Below, in pieces: positions 57,402 through 64,000 of a stretch of DNA of 64,000 bases. How positions within the stretch are numbered: position 1 is the stretch's first letter; each line of letters starts with the position of its first letter. The notes beneath the pieces are model-generated. The model made no database searches and was not told where the DNA came from. It worked only from the letters and a program-made list of their open reading frames with translations. The DNA comes from Amanita rubescens (taxonomy: Eukaryota > Basidiomycota > Agaricomycetes > Agaricales > Amanitaceae), in NCBI GenBank assembly GCA_015039365.1, contig WION01000041.1, forward strand, positions 219,231 through 283,230, written 5' to 3'. Position numbers and translations under genes: made by a program.

Positions 57402-59252
57402 ATGCCTCGCCAACGCAAACTTGCATGTGCGCTCACTGGTCTCTTATGTCTCATCATCTATTTTATTCCTTCAACTACTAGGAAACACATCTACTTGTCA
57501 AATGGCTTACTACAAGTCAACCCAGATGCACCGCATCCCATTTACGAACTAATCCAAATCAATAAAGCTACGTGGGCAAATCGGCTCGCCCACGCCAGTC
57601 AAACACTACCCCAGGCGATAGCCGAGTACAAGCGTCGGTACGGTCGCCCTCCTCCAAAAGGTTTTGATAAATGGTTCCATTGGGCCAAATCCCACGGGGT
57701 TCAACTTCTAGACGATTACGATTCCATTATCAAGGGGTTGGAACCTTTTTGGGGCATATCACCATCAGACTTTAAAAATACTCAAGGAAAACAAGAACGT
57801 ACCACCGACACATTCACCATCGCGAAAAATGCGTCCTTCAACCCAACGTATCTCGCTCGCACTTCCTTTTCAGATCCAGAAACGTGGCAACAACGGGCTC
57901 TTCTCCGCGGCTTGGATGAAATTCTCGCCTTGCTAGAACCCGTTGACGATCAGTTACCCAACTTTAGGCTCATCTTTTCCCCACATGACAACCCGAATCT
58001 ACTCACGAATTACGAAATCCGTCAAGCCTACGTAGACGCTGCTCGCAATGGATCATGTCAGCTAAGCCCCTATCTGCTCGCTGAAAACAATCTAACAACT
58101 GACCAGATGTCAACCTCGCCGCATTTCCGCCCCCATCTTCAATCGGCTATCGTGCAACATGCCCGCCCGGTTCTCCAGGCACGTCCATACCACTCCCTCG
58201 ACACCCCCATCGACCGCTCCGTCCGCCCCTCACCACGCATACACCCAAAAACTTTCATCCACACCCACCTCCCAGCTATGGATCCCTGCACCCACCCCCA
58301 CCTCTTCCACCACCACGGCCAATACACAGCCCACGATATCGCCCCATTCCCTCTGCAACCCCACCTCGCCCTCCAATTCGCCTATTGCACCACCCCCCTC
58401 TTCCACGACATCACCCCCCCAAGCTTCGTCGCCTGGGTCGAAGACTCTTACCCTCGCCAAAACGACCTCCCTTGGGACGAGAAAATCGACGAGAGAATCT
58501 TCTGGCGGGGTAGCAACACCGGCATGAACTTTGGCGAAACCACGCGATGGAGGTGGAGCCAACGCCCTCGATTGGTGAATATCACGAACCAACTAGAGGG
58601 ATTCGAGTCAGTCCTATTACCTACTTCTCTCGATCCACGAAAACGCCGAAAAACTGCAGGTTGGAACAGGAACGACGGTCAAACGATCGCTCCTCAACCC
58701 AGCTATGACAGATATATCCTTCACCGGATTCCCAATCGGATGCGAACCGGGTTACTGCAATTACCTCTCTACGCAGTTCCCTTTCCTCGCCAAGCACGAT
58801 TCTGGCGGTCTCGATGCGGGGAAACACAAGTATTTCGTTGACGTGGATGGACACGGTTGGTCGTCTAGGTTTCAAACGGCTCATTACGAGCAACGCGTTG
58901 GTGTTCAAGGCGACGGTGTATCCGGAGTGGTGGTTGGATCGGATCCAGCCGTGGGTGCATTACGTGCCTATCCAAGTGGATTATAGCGATCTCTACGACG
59001 CGTTGGTTTTCTTTAGGGGTGGATTTGATACTGGGAGAGTTAAAGAGGACTCTCCGGGTGGACGGAGAGCGAAGGACTATACCCGGACGAGATGGTGAAG
59101 ATGAGCTAGCGAAGGAAATTGCCAGTGCTGGACGGGAATGGAGTAGGACGTTTTGGAGAAAGGAAGATATGACGGCGTATTTCTGGAGATTGATTTTGGA
59201 GATTGCGAGGTTGAGTGGGGAAAGAGATGGACGGGATGATTTTAATGCGTAG
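57402..59252 (+). pseudogene. CAP10/GT90-like glycosyltransferase, reading frame interrupted
   Basis: The N-terminus MPRQRKLACALTGLLCLIIY is a type II signal anchor. CAP10-like features follow: YKRRYGRPPPKGFDKWFHWA, LLDDYDSIIKGLEPFWG, then after a 50-nt intron (58057-58106) YVNLAAFPPPSSIGYRATCP. Next come IFWRGSNTGMNFGETTRW, a 52-nt intron (58610-58661), LLNPAMTDISFTGFP, KYFVDVDGHGWSSRF, VFKATVYPEWWLDRI, YVPIQVDYSDLYDALVFF and EWSRTFWRKEDMTAYFWRLI. Family members are Golgi glycosyltransferases such as xylosyltransferases for capsule or wall glycans. Three frame shifts are needed that no GT-AG intron explains: between about 58180 and 58245, one extra T at 58870-58872 (SSRF|KRL), and near 59030-59075. 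Either a recent pseudogene or base-call errors. Confidence 0.75.
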
Positions 59253-59672
59253 TAAGGGTACAATAATACGGCCGTATGAACCCGATATGGCATAGCATCA
59301 AAACGTCGAACCCGCCCTTATCGGGGACGTATTGATCATGATTGAGGTCTTGCGATATAAGAGTAGCAGCACGAAAATATCTCTTTCGAACTTGGTGCCA
59401 CTGAAGCCACGGACTCGATCAACGGCAGGTGATCCGAGATGATCAACGATCGAATTCGATCGATGAATGGACGAAAGGCAGCGACTGGCCTTGATATATC
59501 ACCTTATATCACTCGTGCATCAATACCACGTTCTACTAATGGACGCAACGGGATGAGACTAGCAAGATAGTTCTCAGGTTGGATAGCCGTTTCATACGGA
59601 ACTCATCAATTTGGCGAGACAAGGCACTTTACTAATAGTACAATCGAAAAGATCGACCCAATGTGCATCTAT
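59253..59672. other. convergent intergenic region, nothing seen
   Basis: Between the 3' ends of the glycosyltransferase and lectin genes. No coding signal or repeat was recognised. Confidence 0.5.
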
Positions 59673-60384
59673 CTATTCTCTGCCGTGACTTGGAAGAGTG
59701 GTGAAAGTGATCCACTTCTGACCGTCTGAGCCATTCCCAGTAGCAAGGGTAATCTGCGCTTGTAGTGAGAGAGAGAAGAAGAGACACTACTTTTAACAGA
59801 GGACGAACCTGTGTGCCGGGAGCAGCCCCGTTGGCCAACACTCCAAAAGAGATCGGTGTATGGAACTTTGATACTATGGAGATGTTGATCATGCAAAAAT
59901 CATTTACTGGCAAGAATTCGAAGTGGTGAGAATGAACGTACGTGTAGTCTGCATTGCCACTATTCTTGATCTCCCAAGGCATAGAGACAGTCACTAGTGA
60001 CTACCGCCATGTTCTAGTGAAAGTCAGTGTGTTGGGTACAATGAGCAGGAAGCAACAAGTTATTAAAGAATACAAACCGCTTTGGGCTGGCTCAGATTGT
60101 TACTGTCTAGACTAACGTATTGCCCGGTAAGGACACTCTGAATAGTGAACAAGTTTCTGCCCGCTAGCACGGGGATGATCCTCCACTGAGAGAAGCCAAC
60201 TCTGAGTCTATTATCAAGCATAAAATGACAGCAAACATACCTGTTGGTTGGGGGTTCCAGATGGGCTCTTGTTTAACGGGGTGTAAAGGGCGATGGGCGA
60301 TCCAGAGGCAAACTTACTGCCCCCCCAAAGGTCGACATACGAGTTTGAGCCGACATTCTTAATGTTGCTGCCATCGAAAGACAT
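59673..60384 (-). CDS. ricin-B-like beta-trefoil lectin, 174 residues, four exons
   Basis: Exons are 60384-60241, 60185-60078, 60000-59809 and 59753-59673 (144+108+192+81 nt, 175 codons with stop, all phase 0). The first repeat reads NVGSNSYVDLWGGSKFASGS, then PIALYTPLN and, across the intron, NQQWRIIPVL, the QxW core of ricin-B trefoil units. The second has YVSLDSNNLSQPKA. The C-terminal third contains VSMPWEIKNSGNADYTYVHS, a MINISIVS segment and DGQKWITFTTLP. The start is the ATG of MSFDGSN; the frame stays open upstream (MAFTGSVLPYLRL) so a longer N-terminus is possible. No signal peptide is evident, in line with cytoplasmic mushroom lectins. Carbohydrate binding is expected; ligand unknown. 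Only the lectin-type domain is seen, with no enzymatic partner domain. Confidence 0.8.
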
Positions 60385-61154
60385 GATGATGTGGGATGTT
60401 GGATTTAGTGTCTGTGTCAATCGGAGGTATGGTAATACTGATCCAGTAAAGGCCAAGCAATCAAAGCTTCAAGTTCGGCAGGCTTTCAAGTTTTCACCTG
60501 ATTTGGTAGGCATGGATATCACCGTGCACGCTTCGCCATTGTTCTAGTTTGTTCGATGTCCGGCGCCAGCCCGGGAAAGGTATGCAAAAAAAGTGTATCG
60601 TAATTTTCGACATAAGGAAGTTGATTTCTATACGTAAAATACTAAGAATAGCACCATACAAGGAAAGTCGCGTCGATATGATTTACTATATAGCTCTAGC
60701 GTCTCGCAAACCTTTGAGCGGATGGACTGGACTGGATTCTTTCGGATTTGAAATCCGATTGACCGATATCACGTCGAACTTAAACCAACGTGATAATCGT
60801 GATAGTTGTATCTTGGAGGAATCCTCGGAAGCTTATAATTCTCCGCTTGAAGTCACCAGTCATCAGATTTGGCCGGCATCCATCAGCCAGCAAAGTATTT
60901 GGCTTTACGAGGAGGTTGAATACGCGAGCATGGCTAGGGGCGACATTCAGCGCGTAGCCCCATCGGTAAGGCGTGGAGGGATCGACGATATCTTCTCCTT
61001 TGCGAATGAGGTCAATCCAGGTGGTGGGCGACTCGCTATAGCCTATAACAATGCGTTTGTGCGCAGACTCTGTGTTTTTGAGGATCGTGATATCTTTCGC
61101 ACGTCGCCTCGCATCAATGCCTTGTTGGTTGCGGACGAGCTAAAATGTTACGCC
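60385..61154. other. stretch with an unsupported 214-codon plus frame
   Basis: A plus-strand frame (60549-61193) is open from ATG to stop. The opposite strand is also open in long stretches, no motif is present, and the frame overlaps the HAD remnant. I do not call a gene here. Confidence 0.35.
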
Positions 61155-61900
61155 TTACAAAGTGTGAATAAGAATGCCAAAAGGAAAAGATAAAATTCCT
61201 AGTGTACCTAATTCTGTCCTGACGAGGTTGTTGAACGCCTCGTCGCCAAACAATAGCTGTCGATGCCATGTCGTGAGCGTACGATCGAAATAAGTGGATG
61301 CAGCATCGTACCAAATCCGGGAAATCGCTCGCAGGCCATGTCCGAATCCTTCTGAAGTGATTTGCCTTTGGTTCTGGCCATGATACATGCTTCAGCGTGG
61401 TGTACATCCAAGGACCTTCAGAGTTACCATTCATAACCTCATCATACTTGACCAGATGAATTATCAACCACTCTTTGTTGTTACTCGGGTTTATGGCGTT
61501 GAAGTAATACAACGCCCTGTCGCACATATATTAACATGAGAGACTGGGTTCGTCGGGCCCAACAGGGCTTACACTTAGGTGTCTATCGCACGAGACAATC
61601 GCAAGTTGCGCGCCGTTATTCAGTACGTCGTTGACTATTCTCGAGATATCGTTAAAGACACGGATCCGGTTATTACGATTCCTGGAGACGATGGTCAATA
61701 TGAAACTTTTTGCGGCGTGGCTGAGAGCATGAAGTGTGGAATACTGACGTCCTATCTCGAAGCAACTGACGATCCACACGCTCGATGTTGTCCTAATTAG
61801 TGCATGCCCCCCGCCCTTTCCTCCACCTTCTACGATCGAGAAGGTTCTGCCAGATATTCCAGCTAGTCAGAGTGTATCAGAGCGGGTGGGAATGGTTGAT
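61155..61900 (-). pseudogene. remnant of a HAD-superfamily (MDP-1/acid-phosphatase-like) phosphatase
   Basis: From 5' to 3' on the minus strand: WNIWQNLLDRRRW where family members have the DxDxT nucleophile region, then an in-frame TAG before DNIERVDRQLLRDRTS. Further on are INDVLNNGAQLAIVSC-like sequence (IVNDVLNNGAQLAIVSC), RALYYFNAINPSNNKEWLII, HLVKYDE, ANHFRRIRTWPASDFPDL and, after an intron, LLFGDEAFNNLVRTELG. The nucleophile Asp is gone, a stop is present, and the motif IV acidic pair (usually FDDEAFNN) reads FGDEAFNN. The splice site after AIVSCDRHL could not be joined in frame. A decayed member of a family that dephosphorylates small substrates. Confidence 0.6.
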
Positions 61901-62826
61901 GGACAGATGGGGAGACGTCAAGACGGTGAGACGAGGAAGACCGCACATGTTAAATTTGACTTACGGATAGCACCAGCACTTCTGAGCTGGCTAAGGTTTT
62001 GGCGGACTCATTATTCCTGGCAGGCTAGAGACAAAGAAGGAAGATCAGGATCGATCAGGTACTTCCGTCAAGCCCTGGACTTACATGACATATTGGAGGG
62101 GTGTACCCTAGAACGAGGCTATAATTTTGCAATCATGACTGAAGTTTCATCGGGCCACAAGGTCAATCTTGGGTAATCTGGGGTGTACACGTGTGCAGCT
62201 TGGAATGTGGAGACCTGGAGGCTGGAGATTCAGCGCTCCTATATCTTCTCTGAGTAAGTCAAGACTTAACAGGGACCGAGTTGAAAGGCACTGACCTTGT
62301 GGTCCTAATCCTAGTATGATGACGCAGGAAAGCAAGAAACCGTTGGCGTCGTAAAACAAAGTTTCGAGTCTAGAAATTTCAAAGCTGGAGGAAAGAAGAC
62401 CGTTGGTGAGGTCGTTGAAGACGGGTTGAGTTCTGATCCATTCATTGGGCTGCTTCTTGATTTGGATGCGAAGACGGACCAAATGGCATGATCACCCGCA
62501 GCAGGGCTGCAGGAAAAACCGTCGCGGCCTAATTCCCCCAGGCTGGTAATATACTGGTAGGACCAGGAATCCACTCTGTCCCAGGCAAATGTTGAGGATT
62601 TCCAACATCAAGGTCTAGAGAAAGTTGCGGGCGCGGCCTGCGGCAGCTGCGACGAACGTAGTGTATTGACATGTTTGACATTCGGAATATGCCGCCATTT
62701 ATTTAAGTAAGGTATGTCGTGGGAAACTATGGATCCCTCAACACCATCATACTTTGGAAAGGAGAGATATACAGAACTGGCCATAGCCTGAACAAAAACT
62801 TACCTTGATTGCTCTAAACTCTGGTC
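61901..62826. other. intergenic stretch with weak coding remnants
   Basis: Minus frames at 62574-62147 include IRTQPVFNDLTNGLLSSSFE in one phase and other open stretches in another, without a usable start or recognisable family. The region from 62640 to 62826 is the presumed promoter of the F-box gene. Confidence 0.35.
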
Positions 62827-63933
62827 ATGTACGACAACGTGGCAGTCGAAACAATACCCTCCGAAATTCTCTGCGAAATATTTCAGCACCTCTGCGACTC
62901 GGATAATGCTATCTCTCTCCATGTTCTGGATAATAACCCGTGTTCTGATGAGTTCCCATGGGCTGTAGGACAAGTTTGCAAGCGCTGGAGGGAGATATTT
63001 TTATCCTGCCCACGTCTATGGACTTCTCTTTTCCTACAGCATTGTTCCAACTCGGACATTAGCGAGGATTACCTCCGCGAAATGAGTCGGCGTACACTCT
63101 TGTACCTTGAGCGATCCAAGCAGCTACCGCTCACCATAACTGTCCACACTTTGTCTTTTGGCGACAACGACAACTTTCCTAGGACGACGTGGAAGCTGTT
63201 GCTGTCTTGTTCTGAAAGATGGGAAAGGGTGCACCTGTCACTGTGCCACGAGACTTCTTCACTACTTGATCTTCTCAAATGTAAAATGCCGATTGTCGAG
63301 TCGCTATGGATCTGGGTGGAAAGGCACGGCTTGGCAGATTTCCAGCTTTGCAACCCATTTACCGCCGCACCGTGCCTTACTGAACTTGAGCTTCCCGGAT
63401 GGTTGGGAGAATGGGTGCTCAAGTTTCCTTGGTCGCAGTTGACGAAAGTCAAGATACCCACGACAAACTTTGGAGATGTCATTGACAATAATAATCTGGA
63501 AACAATTTTATCACAATTACGGAATGTCGAGGAGCTACGCATGGACAAAATGTCCATCTGGCGCCGGAATGTTCGTGACTGGTGCTCTTCCCCTATCCGG
63601 CTTCCCTCTCTCCGGTTCCTTTCAGTCCCAGTATACTCTCCTTTTACAATACTGAGACGGCTCGAAGCGCCTTTACTGGAACATCTCTGGGTGGATTGGT
63701 GTCCAATGTTCGACCGGGAGGAAGGGTATCATTCGGTTATCTTCGCTGAAGATCTATCATATTTTATCCGTCATTCATCATGTCGCATTCGCAGATTGAC
63801 ACTGGATGACTGCGAATCTATACTGTCGTCCGATCTTACTGAAGTTACTTTCGAGCATCGAGAAGCTCTGCATCAAGACGGCGACTTTTCAACGTGGCTC
63901 TTTCCTTGTAGGGCATATTACACGGATGAATGA
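62827..63933 (+). CDS. F-box domain protein, 368 residues, single exon
   Basis: The N-terminus ETIPSEILCEIFQHLCDSDN is an F-box helix set. It is followed by WAVGQVCKRWREIFLSCPRL and WTSL, the extended F-box-like motif (VCxxWRxIxxxxPxLW) typical of mushroom F-box proteins. The middle has irregular leucine-rich stretches (WKLLLSCSERWERVHLSL; LTELELPGWL; LRNVEELRMDKM; LPSLRFLSVPVYS; LEAPLLEHLWVDW) and RRLTLDDCESILSSDLTEV. The frame ends at a natural stop; many relatives are longer (450-550 residues), so a C-terminal loss is possible. A substrate receptor of an SCF ubiquitin ligase is expected. Substrate unknown. Confidence 0.85.
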   Translation: MYDNVAVETIPSEILCEIFQHLCDSDNAISLHVLDNNPCSDEFPWAVGQVCKRWREIFLSCPRLWTSLFLQHCSNSDISEDYLREMSRRTLLYLERSKQLPLTITVHTLSFGDNDNFPRTTWKLLLSCSERWERVHLSLCHETSSLLDLLKCKMPIVESLWIWVERHGLADFQLCNPFTAAPCLTELELPGWLGEWVLKFPWSQLTKVKIPTTNFGDVIDNNNLETILSQLRNVEELRMDKMSIWRRNVRDWCSSPIRLPSLRFLSVPVYSPFTILRRLEAPLLEHLWVDWCPMFDREEGYHSVIFAEDLSYFIRHSSCRIRRLTLDDCESILSSDLTEVTFEHREALHQDGDFSTWLFPCRAYYTDE

Positions 63934-64000
63934 TGGCGTTTGCCTGCCTAATTGCGAGAATTGGAGGGTGACATGTTTCCAGGGCCGAGATGATGCTGAG
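63934..64000. other. window end after the F-box gene
   Basis: Only 67 bases; nothing can be said. Confidence 0.5.

Noticed and set aside
59673..60384. Ribosome-inactivating type toxin
   Set aside because: Only the carbohydrate-binding trefoil is present; there is no enzymatic domain in or next to the gene.
60549..61193. 214-codon plus-strand open frame
   Set aside because: No motif, no intron logic, the opposite strand is also open, and the frame runs into the HAD remnant.

Overview
This is a nuclear window from a filamentous basidiomycete, most likely an Agaricomycete. The evidence is genes packed with short (about 45-65 nt) GT..AG introns, a QDE-1-type RNA-dependent RNA polymerase, a basidiomycete-style divergent G-alpha subunit, F-box proteins, a CAP10/GT90-like glycosyltransferase, NACHT-ankyrin STAND proteins and a Crinkler-type N-terminal domain. 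No rRNA, tRNA, bacterial operon or CRISPR array was seen. Gene models were built by reading splice junctions by eye. Where exon lengths sum to whole codons I say so.

Left part (1-32 kb) is ordinary, mixed-strand gene space. A short-chain dehydrogenase (SDR) family has one intact member (5.1-6.4 kb, minus), one decayed copy (7.3-7.9 kb) and one cut by the left edge. Others are an unrecognised 209-residue protein (1.1-1.9), a TDP2-like exonuclease/endonuclease/phosphatase-fold protein (3.0-3.8), a basidiomycete protein of unknown function (8.8-9.5), an RRG7-like mitochondrial nuclease-fold protein (10.2-11.1), a non-canonical G-alpha subunit with His in place of the catalytic Gln (11.5-13.8), an F-box protein (16.4-18.0), an RNAi RNA-dependent RNA polymerase (20.8-24.7) and a peroxisomal ABCD half-transporter (25.0-27.8).

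The middle (33-51 kb) is a duplicated, AT-richer island. Two NACHT-ankyrin genes (copy A 36.1-41.3; copy B 46.4-49.6, both minus) share exon structure and 5' flanks. A four-helix membrane protein gene (33.2-34.3) is repeated as a nonsense-broken copy (43.7-44.4). Between them lie decayed fragments of the bZIP and glycosyltransferase genes whose fuller copies stand at 54.7-59.3 kb, in the same divergent orientation. A CK1-like kinase gene (44.7-46.0) sits inside the island. Copy A contains near-identical 99-bp ankyrin units and a cluster of one-base indels.

The right part (51-64 kb) opens with the most unusual gene of the window. It is a 990-residue protein with five Crinkler-type ubiquitin-like domains made by tandem exon duplication, fused to a kinase-like domain (51.1-54.4, minus). 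It is followed by the bZIP factor, a frame-interrupted GT90 glycosyltransferase, a ricin-B-like lectin, a decayed HAD phosphatase and an F-box protein.

Taken together, 33-60 kb brings STAND NTPases, a Crinkler-kinase fusion, a CK1-like kinase and a lectin together. These families are associated with non-self recognition and effector-like functions in fungi. A joint role is inference from proximity only.
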